In this document: one piece after another, positions 1 through 7,273 of the stretch
Layout: every line of letters starts with the position of its first letter
How positions within the stretch are numbered: the first letter of the stretch is position 1
Origin: Streptomyces coffeae
GTDB lineage: Bacteria > Actinomycetota > Actinomycetes > Streptomycetales > Streptomycetaceae
DNA: 64,000 nucleotides
Direction of reading: 5' to 3'
Assembly (NCBI RefSeq): GCF_016741875.1
Contig: NZ_JAERRF010000002.1
Coordinates: forward strand, 62,001-126,000
Notes under the pieces: model-generated
What the model saw: the letters and a program-made list of their open reading frames with translations, nothing else
Told to the model about the DNA's origin: nothing
The model's database searches: none
Translations under genes and position numbers: made by a program

Positions 1-189
1 GTCGGCGACCCGCAGGGCCAGCCGGGTCTTCCCGACGCCGCCGACCCCGGTGAGCGTCACCAGACGCGATGCGGACAGCATCCGTTTGACCTCGGCCGCC
101 TCGTGCCGACGCCCCACGAAACTTGTCACCTCCGACGGCAGCCTGCCGGTCTGCCGTCCGGTCGAGGTGTCCGTTGCCACCGCACCCAT
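1..189 (-). CDS. AfsR/LuxR-type NB-ARC ATPase regulator, N-terminal fragment
   Basis: Only the first 63 residues lie in the window; the gene runs off the left edge. The ATG at 189 begins MGAVATDTSTGRQTGRLPSE, followed by the TSFVGRR motif and the P-loop GVGGVGKTR at about residues 50-58. This start is typical of Streptomyces ATP-binding regulators of the AfsR/NB-ARC STAND class, which usually continue into a nucleotide-binding domain and TPRs, sometimes with a LuxR or SARP DNA-binding domain. Which output domain it has cannot be seen. The Walker A lysine and threonine are intact. Its promoter must lie in the 190-510 gap. Confidence 0.8.
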   Translation of the reverse strand, partial: MGAVATDTSTGRQTGRLPSEVTSFVGRRHEAAEVKRMLSASRLVTLTGVGGVGKTRLALRVAD

Positions 190-510
190 CGATGCCTCGA
201 ACCAGCCTCGGGCGGGCGGACTCCACCCGCGCGGACCGAGCCGATACCCCCAGGCTATGCCTCTGCCGGGCCGCCGCACGACCCTTCTGCCCCAGGGAAT
301 GACACATAATGACCGGCTCCATACGCATGGTGTGCGATTTCGGCACCGACCGTGAGCGGTGGTGGCCGGATGTGACCTCCCCGGGGGCCGGGGGTGGGAT
401 CGGGTACCCAAGCGGGGATATCTCCCCTCGCCGTGCTCCGCCGCGGCGGCCCATGCTTGGTGTCTCGAAAGAGTTCCGCCGACCGTCGGCGGAAGAGCGA
501 AGGTTCAGCC
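190..510. other. Non-coding region between divergent genes
   Basis: This 321-bp gap separates the minus-strand NTPase gene from the DUF5999 gene. I see no convincing coding sequence. It holds a short hairpin (GGGGA-TATC-TCCCC, 414-427), a GGGTAC hexamer at 402-407 that could be the -10 of a SigB-like promoter but lacks a clear -35, and the long inverted repeat listed separately. It must carry promoters for both flanking genes. Confidence 0.6.
474..494. promoter_or_regulatory. Perfect 21-bp inverted repeat upstream of the DUF5999 gene
   Basis: TTCCGCCGAC, one central C, then GTCGGCGGAA: ten-base arms with no mismatch. It ends a few bases before the ribosome site (GAAGG, about 500-504) of the gene starting at 511. 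It could be a repressor operator or a hairpin in the leader RNA; the sequence cannot tell which. Confidence 0.5.
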
Positions 511-705
511 ATGTGCCTCCATCAGCCCCCCTGTCCCTCCGCGGACGCGCCCGACCATGACTCCGCGCGTCTGGTGGCCTGCCATCCCGAGCAGGGCTGG
601 AGCCTGCTCTGCAACGGAGTGGTGATCTTCGCGGACACGGGCGAACTGCTCCCCGACGGACGTGTTGTCCCCGCCCCCCGGCTCAGCCCCGACCAGTCGA
701 AATGA
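511..705 (+). CDS. DUF5999 family small protein
   Basis: A 64-residue protein starting MCLHQPPCPSADAPDHDSAR, with the family's CxHQPPCP opening and the core HPEQGWSLLCNGVVIFADTG. DUF5999 proteins are common small Streptomyces proteins of unknown function. The ATG at 511 is preceded by GAAGG about 7 nt upstream and gives the usual family length of about 65-70 aa. The stop overlaps the start of the next gene as ATGA (702-705), so the two are translationally coupled; this pairing with an RsbW-like ATP-binding protein is frequent in the genus. The N-terminal cysteines and histidine might bind a metal, which is only a guess. Confidence 0.85.
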   Translation: MCLHQPPCPSADAPDHDSARLVACHPEQGWSLLCNGVVIFADTGELLPDGRVVPAPRLSPDQSK

Positions 706-1190
706 ACGCCTCGACGCTCACCACCATCGCCCCGCCGGCGCCCATGAGCGCGGCCCGCCGGCCGGTCCGGCATGCCCCGGCCACCAGCGGCGGGACGTCG
801 TGGCTGCTGCCCTCCGAACCCGCCTCGGTGTCCCAGGCCCGCCGCCTCACGGTCGCGCAGCTGTCGGCGTGGGCGCTCGATGAGCGCATCGACGACGCCG
901 AGCTGCTGGTGAGCGAGCTGGTGACCAACGCGGTGCGGCACGCCTGCGGACCGGTCCGGCTGACCTTCTCGCTGTGCGCGACCGACCGTGCCTTCCGGTG
1001 CGAGGTCGCGGACGAGGACTGCGGCAGGCCCCGGCTGTGCCGGGCGGGCGAGGACGACGAAGGAGGGCGCGGGATCCACCTGCTGGAGCTGCTCTCCCGC
1101 CGTTGGGGCAGTGCCAGCACGGCGGTGGGCAAGGTCGTCTGGTTCGAACTGCACCCCGTGACCGCCCTGAGCGGTATGACCCGATCGTGA
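702..1190 (+). CDS. RsbW-like ATP-binding protein (HATPase_c)
   Basis: A 162-residue protein of the GHKL ATPase/anti-sigma kinase family. After a poorly conserved 30-residue N-terminus come the N-box (SELVTNAVRHA, about 68-78), the G1-like segment VADEDCGRPR and the G2 box GGRGIHLLELLSRRWG. Streptomyces carries dozens of such proteins; a few are true anti-sigma factors that bind sigma factors or STAS antagonists, most are uncharacterised. The start overlaps the DUF5999 stop by ATGA. No sigma factor gene lies next to it. A STAS antagonist fragment occurs at the far end of the window but is too distant to imply a partnership. Confidence 0.85.
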   Translation: MNASTLTTIAPPAPMSAARRPVRHAPATSGGTSWLLPSEPASVSQARRLTVAQLSAWALDERIDDAELLVSELVTNAVRHACGPVRLTFSLCATDRAFRCEVADEDCGRPRLCRAGEDDEGGRGIHLLELLSRRWGSASTAVGKVVWFELHPVTALSGMTRS

Positions 1191-1205
1191 ACCGTCGGCC
1201 GCGCG

Positions 1206-1235
1206 AGCGATCACCTATGAAGCGATCACATATGA
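1206..1235. repeat. 15-bp tandem duplication
   Basis: AGCGATCACCTATGA (1206-1220) is followed directly by AGCGATCACATATGA (1221-1235), 14 of 15 bases identical. It begins 16 bp after the stop of the ATP-binding protein gene. It could be a double binding site or a replication-slippage product. Confidence 0.75.
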
Positions 1236-1240
1236 CTCGA

Positions 1241-1274
1241 GATAAGAAACGTGACCCGATAAGAACCGTGACTC
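1241..1274. repeat. 17-bp tandem duplication
   Basis: GATAAGAAACGTGACCC (1241-1257) is followed directly by GATAAGAACCGTGACTC (1258-1274), 15 of 17 bases identical. It lies 5 bp after the 15-bp duplication and just before an AAAGGAG sequence. The repeat unit is unrelated to the 15-bp one. Confidence 0.75.
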
Positions 1275-1451
1275 GACGAAAGGAGACGCCATAGAGAACT
1301 CCACGCCTCGTACCCACACGGTGAAACCGCACGGCCCGGGGAAGCGGAAGGTGTATGCCCTCACCACACCGACCTGCCCCGGGCCGCTGAGTGCCGCAAG
1401 CCGGGGCCTTTGTCCACTACGGGAGCCTCTGTGCACGTCATTGTTTGGTAA

Positions 1452-1481
1452 TTGATCGTCGTCATACGGTTCATGTAGCCT
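1452..1481 (+). promoter_or_regulatory. Candidate promoter of the LAL cassette
   Basis: TTGATC (1452-1457) and TAGCCT (1476-1481) with an 18-bp spacer, in the AT-richer stretch 74 bp before the GTG start at 1555. It resembles a vegetative -35/-10 pair; no transcription start evidence exists. Confidence 0.35.
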
Positions 1482-1554
1482 GACGATCGCACCGAGTAGC
1501 GTAGTTTTCGTATTTTTCATAGTTTATGCGGCGTATGGGGCTGAGGGGGCTGCC

Positions 1555-4458
1555 GTGGCGGATGAGCGGACCACGGCCTCCGGCCCCTCCGGCACACTGG
1601 TCGGCCGCACCGGGGAACTCGCGACCCTCACCGGCCATGCCGAGTCCGCCATCGCCGGACGATCCGCACTGGTGCTGCTGACCGGACCGGCCGGGATCGG
1701 GAAGACCAGCCTGCTCCGCGCCTTTCTCGGCGGCGATGCCTGCCGGAAGATGACCGTGCTGCACGGCAGCTGCCGTGAGGTCGCCTCCGGCACGGGCTAC
1801 GGCGGTGTCCGCGCCCTCTTCGCCGCCCTGGAACTCACCCACGAGAACGCCGGGGACTCCCCGCTGCTGCGCGGCGCCGCCGCCCGCGCCCTCCCCGCGC
1901 TCACCCCCGACCCCGGTCCTGACGAGCCGTGCGCGGCGACCGCCTATCCGGTGCTGCACGGGCTGTACTGGCTCGCCGCCAATCTGATGAGCCAGGGTCC
2001 GCTGGCGCTCGTACTGGACGATGCGCACTGGTGCGACGAGCGGTCACTGCGCTGGATCGACTTCCTGCTGCGGCGCGCCGACCACCTCCCGCTGCTCGTG
2101 GTGCTCGCCCAGCGCACCGAGGCCGAGCCCACCGCACCCGCCGCCGTGGCCGATATCGTCGCCCAGCCCCGCACCTCGGTGCTCCGCCTCGACCCGCTGA
2201 CCGAAGGGGAGGTGGGGGAGATGGCGCGCCTGGTCTTCCCCACCCCCGTCGCGCCGACCTTCGCCGAGCGCGCGGCGACCGTCTGCGGCGGCAACCCGCT
2301 CACCGTCGCCCGGCTGCTGCGCGAGCTGCGCGCCAGGGGCGTACCGCCGGACGAGCTCGGTATCCGGGAGATCGACGAGGTCGGCCGTGGCGTGGTCGCC
2401 CTGTCCGTGCGCGCCCTGTTCGACCACCGGCCCGGCTGGGTCCGGGACGTGGCCACCGCGATCGCGGTCCTCGGCGACGAGGACGCGCAACACATCGGCG
2501 CGCTCGCCGGGGTCCCCGCCGCCCGGGTCGAGGAGGCCGTGACGCTGCTGCGCGGTGCCGAGCTGATGGCGCCGGACCGCCCGGACCTGGCCCATGACGT
2601 GGTGCGCTCGGCGGTGCTCGGGACCGCCGGTGCTCCGGCCCTGGCCGCGCTGCGCGCCAAGGCCGCCCTGCTGCTGAGCGATATCGGGCGGCCCGCCGAA
2701 GAGATCGCCAACCAGGTGCTGCTGGTCCCCGGCACCCCCGAGCCGTGGATGCGTGTGGTGCTGCGCGAGGCCGCCTCGCAGGCCGAGCACCGGGGAGCTC
2801 CCGAGGCCACCGCCCGCTATCTGTACCGCGTCCTGGAGGCCGAGCCGGACAGCGTCCCGGTCCGGATCCAACTCGCCAGGGCGCTGGCGGAGATCAACCC
2901 GCTGGAAGCGATCCGGCTGCTCGAGCATGCGCTGTCACTGACCTCCGACATCCGCGCCAAGGCGCCCATCGCCGTGCAGTACGGCATGGCCTGCCTGCCC
3001 GTGCAGCACTCGCGGAGCGCCGTCCGGGTGCTCACCGAGATCCTGGACGCGCTGGAGGCCGCCACGGGGCCCGAACCCGACCCGGCCGACGCGGAGTTGC
3101 TCACCCTCGTCCGCTCCGCCCTGCTGATCACCGGTTCCGACGAGAAGGCGACCATCGACGCGGTCCGGGAGCGCTTCGCGCGGATGCCCGAGCCACCGGG
3201 GGACACCCCCGCGCAGCGTCAGATCCTGGCCGTGATGACACTGCACCGCGCGCTGGGCGGCCATTCCGCCGAGCAGACGGCGCGCCTGGCCCGGCGCACC
3301 CTCAGCTCCTCGGGGGTGGAGGTCGACAACTGGTCGCTGCTGTTGTCCTCGGTCGGCCTGAGCCTGGCCGACGATGGCGACGGCGCGCTGGAGGCGCTGA
3401 ACCGCTCGCTGCGGCTCAGCCAGGAGAACGCGGCGGTGTGGTCGTATGTGGTCGCCCTGTCCAGCCGCGCCCTGGTGCTGCACGGACTCGGGGCGATGGC
3501 CGACGCGCTCGCCGACGCTCAGACCTCCCTCGAGATCATCGGCGAGGAGCGGTGGAGCTCCCATGTGACCCTGCCGCAGATCGCGTTGGCCACCGTGCTG
3601 ATCGACCGCGGCGAGCCCGAGCGCGCCGACGAGCTGCTGGCGCGGATCGCCCGGCCGAACTTCGAGTTGTTCGCCTTGGAGTACCACTCGTACCTCATGG
3701 CCCGCGCTCGAGCCCGGTGGGCACTGGGCGACGGCGACACCGCCCTGCGTCTGCTGTTCGACTGCGGTGCCTCGCTGGCCGAAGCCGGGCTCACCAACCC
3801 GGTGTTCGTCGCCTGGTGGGCCGAGGCGGCCCTTATCTGCGCCGCGGAGAAACGCCCCGACCGGGTGCGGGACGCCGTCGACCACGGCACCGAACTGGCC
3901 CGGCGCTGGAACACCCCCCGCGCGCTCGGACTCGCCGCGCTCGCCCGCGGAGTGATCACCCCCGGCGCGCCCGGTGTCGAACTGCTCACCGAGGCCGTCG
4001 GCCGGCTGTCCGTCTCACCCGGGCGGGCCGAGTACGCCCGGGCCGAACTGCTCCTCGGCGGTGCCCTGCTGGGAACCGGCGATCCGCGCGGTGCGCGGGA
4101 GCATCTGCGCAACGCCGCCGACCTGGCTCAGAGCTGCGGTGCCCTCGCACTCGCCCGGGACGCCCGTCGGCGGCTGGTCGCCGCGGGCGGCCGGATGCGC
4201 GAGATCACCGCCTCGCCGGTGGATCTGCTCACCGGCACCGAGCGCACGGTCGCCGGGCTCGCCGCGCGGGGCGCGGGCAACCGGGAGATCGCCGAGTCGC
4301 TGTTCGTCACGGTGCGCACCGTCGAAACCCATCTCACCAGCGTCTACCGCAAGTTGGGGGTGAGCCAGCGCACCGAGCTGGCCTCGGTGCTGCACACCCC
4401 GAGCGTTCCCGATCCACGGGCCCCGGACTGGGTCTCCGCCGCGCGTGGGCGGTACTGA
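1555..4458 (+). CDS. LAL-family (large ATP-binding LuxR) regulator 1, NysRI-like
   Basis: A 967-residue LAL regulator. An N-terminal ATPase has a canonical Walker A (GPAGIGKT, 44-51) and Walker B (LALVLDDAHW, aspartates about 155-156), followed by a long helical TPR-like region. A C-terminal LuxR HTH lies at about 892-945 (GNREIAESLFVTVRTVETHL). GTG at 1555 is preceded by AGGGGG with 5-6 nt spacing. It is first of three LAL genes and one PAS-LuxR gene in the same direction. That order and these sizes match the polyene-cluster activators NysRI, RII, RIII and RIV as I recall them, so it is probably a pathway-specific activator. Only this member of the trio keeps an intact P-loop. Confidence 0.92.
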   Translation: MADERTTASGPSGTLVGRTGELATLTGHAESAIAGRSALVLLTGPAGIGKTSLLRAFLGGDACRKMTVLHGSCREVASGTGYGGVRALFAALELTHENAGDSPLLRGAAARALPALTPDPGPDEPCAATAYPVLHGLYWLAANLMSQGPLALVLDDAHWCDERSLRWIDFLLRRADHLPLLVVLAQRTEAEPTAPAAVADIVAQPRTSVLRLDPLTEGEVGEMARLVFPTPVAPTFAERAATVCGGNPLTVARLLRELRARGVPPDELGIREIDEVGRGVVALSVRALFDHRPGWVRDVATAIAVLGDEDAQHIGALAGVPAARVEEAVTLLRGAELMAPDRPDLAHDVVRSAVLGTAGAPALAALRAKAALLLSDIGRPAEEIANQVLLVPGTPEPWMRVVLREAASQAEHRGAPEATARYLYRVLEAEPDSVPVRIQLARALAEINPLEAIRLLEHALSLTSDIRAKAPIAVQYGMACLPVQHSRSAVRVLTEILDALEAATGPEPDPADAELLTLVRSALLITGSDEKATIDAVRERFARMPEPPGDTPAQRQILAVMTLHRALGGHSAEQTARLARRTLSSSGVEVDNWSLLLSSVGLSLADDGDGALEALNRSLRLSQENAAVWSYVVALSSRALVLHGLGAMADALADAQTSLEIIGEERWSSHVTLPQIALATVLIDRGEPERADELLARIARPNFELFALEYHSYLMARARARWALGDGDTALRLLFDCGASLAEAGLTNPVFVAWWAEAALICAAEKRPDRVRDAVDHGTELARRWNTPRALGLAALARGVITPGAPGVELLTEAVGRLSVSPGRAEYARAELLLGGALLGTGDPRGAREHLRNAADLAQSCGALALARDARRRLVAAGGRMREITASPVDLLTGTERTVAGLAARGAGNREIAESLFVTVRTVETHLTSVYRKLGVSQRTELASVLHTPSVPDPRAPDWVSAARGRY

Positions 4459-4516
4459 GCGCGACGCGACGGCTCGGCTCAGCTTCTGGGGGATGCACCA
4501 GACTTATAGTCGCACC

Positions 4517-7273
4517 ATGCAGTTCAACGCGCTCCCGTTCCCCGGACATGAACGAGAGCAGGCGGCGCTGGCGGAGGTCGTCACCGACCTCGGCAAGGGG
4601 CTGCCCGCGGTGGTGACGATCGCCGGGCGACCCGGCTTCGGGCAGTGCGCACTGCTCGGATGGGCGGCCCGGCTCGCCGCCGACCGCGGACTGCGCGTCC
4701 TGCGTGCCGAAGCCACCCTCGGCGAGAGCGGACTGCGCTACGGCGCCGTCGACCAACTGCTGGCCCCCCTGGACGAATCCGGCCACGGCATCCGGCGGGC
4801 CCTGGCCGGACCGGGCCCGGACGGCCGGCTACCGGGACTGGCCGAACTGCTGCGCACCGCCCGCGACCGGCCCACCCTGGTGACCGTGGCCGACGTGGGC
4901 CGGCTGGACCCGGCCTCACTGCGCTGGTGCGGAGCCCTGATACGCAGACTGCCCGGCATTCCCCTCGCGGTCCTGGCCAGCAGCACCGGCGGCCCCCACC
5001 CGGGCTGGAGCCACATCACCTCCGCCCTCGGCCCGGTACCCGTCACCCAGCTCACCCTGTCCGCCCTGACCGACCGGGACATCGCCACCGTCGTGGCGCT
5101 GATCTGCGGCGAGCCCGGCGAGGAGACGTTCATCGCGGCCGCCGCGGAGGCCACGGCGGGCGACTCCGCGGTGGTGCACGAGGCGTTGCGCCGCTTCGCC
5201 GAGCGCGGCCACCGGCCGCTGGCGGCGCGGGTGCCCGAACTCCGCGCGCTCATCGCCTCCGTCACCGGCGAGCACACCACCCGGGTGCTGAGCGGACTGC
5301 CGGAATCGGCCGTGGCCGTGCTGCGCGCGCTCGCGGTCTGCGGTGAACTGCTGGACCTGCCCCTGCTGTACACCCTCGCCGGGCCCCGGGCGGCACGGGA
5401 ACCGGGGCTGCGCGCCACCCTGGAGGCCACCGGGCTCACCGTCGCCTCCGGCACCGGTCTGCGGCTGCGCAATGCCGACGTACGGGCCCGCGTCCTGGAG
5501 GAGATGAGCGCCGCCGAGCGCGCCGATCTCTTCACCCGCGCCGCCGAACTGGCCCACCGGGCCGCCGTACCCGACGAGGACATCACCCGTCTGCTGCTGT
5601 CCGCACGCCCGGCCGGAGAGCCCTGGGCGGTCCACACCCTGCGCCGCACCTGCGCCGCCGCCCTGCGCGCCGGACGGTCCGCCGAGGCCATCGCCTGTCT
5701 GACCAGAGCGCTGGAAGAGCCCATGGAGCCCGGATCGCGGGCCCGGCTGGGCCTCGAACTGGCCGCCATCGAGGTGCTGACCGCGCCCGAGGCCGCGAAC
5801 CGCCGTCTGGAGGAGATCATCCGCACCGAGGGCGACCACTTCGCCCGGGCTCGTACCCGCGCCGCCGATCTGGGGCTGACCCGCGGCGGGGCCGAGGGGC
5901 TGCGCCGCGCGGTGCTGAGCGCGCTCCCCGCGGCCCGCGATGCGGAGCGGGACGAACTGACCGCCCTCTTCTGGCTCTCCGAGGAGGTGCGCGAGGACGA
6001 CACCGGGCTGACGCTGGCGGACGTGCCCCCGATGCCCGACCGCCCCCCGTGCCCGGCACAGGCCGGCGCGCGCGCCTGGCAGCTCGGCCGGCGTGCCGAG
6101 AACCTGCCGCTGACCCGGGAGCTGGCCCGTCACGCGCTCACCGGCCAGGAAGGCGATGGCGCGCTCATCCTGCCCCGGCTCGCCGCGGCCCGCGCCCTGT
6201 TCCTGACTGACGACGTGGAGGAGGCCGAGACCCGGCTGGATGTCCTCCACACCGAACTGCGCCGCCGCCACGCCCGCGCCGCCTCCGCGCTCGCCCTCGC
6301 CATCCGCGGCGAACTCCATCTGCGGCGTGGCCTGCTGGACATGGCCGAGCGGGACGTCGCGGCCGCCGAACGCGCCCTGCCCCACGCCCGCTGGCATCCG
6401 GACACCGTCCCCTATCTGTCCGCCGTGCAGATCGTCGTCTCCCTGGAGAGCGGCCGGAGCGACCGGGCCCGGGCGCTCGCCGCCACCGCCCCGCCCACCG
6501 GGGAGCGGCAGGGCACGGCATGGGCGTATCTGCTCTTTGCCCAGGGGATGGTGGACCTGTCGGACGGTCGCGTCAGCGACGCGAGAGAGCGCTTTCTCTC
6601 CGCCGGACGACGGCTGCTGCGCCGCGGCCATCTCAACCCCGCGCTGATGCCCTGGCGTTCGATGGCGGCTCAGGCCTGCCACGCGGCCGGGGACTACGAG
6701 GAGGCCGGGCGGCTGACCCGGGAGGAGCTCGCGCTGGCCCGGCGGTGGGGCGCGCCGAGCGCTCTCGGCTGGGCCCAGCTCGGCGCCGGACGGGTGGCCC
6801 GCGAACAGCGCGCCGACCGGCTCCGCGATGCCGTGCGCACCCTCCGCGGCACCCCCGCCCTGCTGGCCTTCGCCGGCGCGCTCACCGAGCTGGCCAGAGC
6901 CGAACTCGACGCCGGGGACCGCTGCGCGGCCTCCGCCCTTGTCACCGAACTGGCCACCCTCACCACCATCCACCGCCCCTCCAGCAGACTGGCCGAGCGG
7001 GTGCGCACACTCACCGGGAAGGTGGGCCGGCCCGCCGCGTCCGGCGCCGTCCCACATCCGGCGTGGGCCACGCTGACCGAGGCCGAACGGCGCACCGCGA
7101 CCCTGGCCGGACACGGCCGCGGCAACCGCGAGATCGCCGAACTGCTGTCGGTGACCATCCGCACCGTCGAGCTGCGGCTCACCGGCGCGTACCGAAAGCT
7201 GCGGATCCGCGGGCGGGCGGAACTGCGCACGCTGATCCGGGCAACAGAGGGGTACGGAACGGATGTTGCTTGA
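4517..7273 (+). CDS. LAL-family regulator 2, NysRII-like, degenerate ATPase
   Basis: A 918-residue LAL protein from the ATG at 4517, where FPGHERE sits in the place of the family's VGRxxE N-terminal motif. The Walker A site reads GRPGFGQC (37-44): the lysine is glutamine and the Ser/Thr is cysteine. The Walker B site reads VTVADVGRLD, with the first aspartate lost. The C-terminal LuxR HTH is present but unusual (TVELRLTGAYRKL in place of TVETHL). ATP hydrolysis is therefore doubtful, while DNA binding remains plausible. No ribosome site precedes 4517, but TATAGT (4505-4510) lies 6 nt before it, which suits a leaderless start. In-frame alternatives are GTG 4445 and ATG 4493. Confidence 0.88.
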   Translation: MQFNALPFPGHEREQAALAEVVTDLGKGLPAVVTIAGRPGFGQCALLGWAARLAADRGLRVLRAEATLGESGLRYGAVDQLLAPLDESGHGIRRALAGPGPDGRLPGLAELLRTARDRPTLVTVADVGRLDPASLRWCGALIRRLPGIPLAVLASSTGGPHPGWSHITSALGPVPVTQLTLSALTDRDIATVVALICGEPGEETFIAAAAEATAGDSAVVHEALRRFAERGHRPLAARVPELRALIASVTGEHTTRVLSGLPESAVAVLRALAVCGELLDLPLLYTLAGPRAAREPGLRATLEATGLTVASGTGLRLRNADVRARVLEEMSAAERADLFTRAAELAHRAAVPDEDITRLLLSARPAGEPWAVHTLRRTCAAALRAGRSAEAIACLTRALEEPMEPGSRARLGLELAAIEVLTAPEAANRRLEEIIRTEGDHFARARTRAADLGLTRGGAEGLRRAVLSALPAARDAERDELTALFWLSEEVREDDTGLTLADVPPMPDRPPCPAQAGARAWQLGRRAENLPLTRELARHALTGQEGDGALILPRLAAARALFLTDDVEEAETRLDVLHTELRRRHARAASALALAIRGELHLRRGLLDMAERDVAAAERALPHARWHPDTVPYLSAVQIVVSLESGRSDRARALAATAPPTGERQGTAWAYLLFAQGMVDLSDGRVSDARERFLSAGRRLLRRGHLNPALMPWRSMAAQACHAAGDYEEAGRLTREELALARRWGAPSALGWAQLGAGRVAREQRADRLRDAVRTLRGTPALLAFAGALTELARAELDAGDRCAASALVTELATLTTIHRPSSRLAERVRTLTGKVGRPAASGAVPHPAWATLTEAERRTATLAGHGRGNREIAELLSVTIRTVELRLTGAYRKLRIRGRAELRTLIRATEGYGTDVA

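Larger units (their letters stand above)
1191..1554. other. Non-coding region with tandem repeats upstream of the LAL cluster
   Basis: A 364-bp gap, clearly less GC-rich than its surroundings. It holds two adjacent tandem duplications (1206-1274), a strong ribosome-site-like AAAGGAG (1279-1285) followed 5 nt later by an ATA rather than an ATG, and a likely promoter for the LAL gene. From the ATA at 1291 a reading frame stays open to the TGA at 1453-1455 (54 codons, GTG at 1321). It might be a decayed or unorthodox small gene, but nothing in it is recognisable. Confidence 0.5.

Noticed and set aside
255..512. An 85-codon minus-strand frame in the first gap
   Set aside because: It overlaps the 21-bp dyad and the DUF5999 ribosome site; composition and lack of a ribosome site argue against a gene.
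1215..1520. A 101-codon minus-strand frame in the gap before LAL1
   Set aside because: It covers the repeats and promoter candidate, has no ribosome site and no family resemblance.
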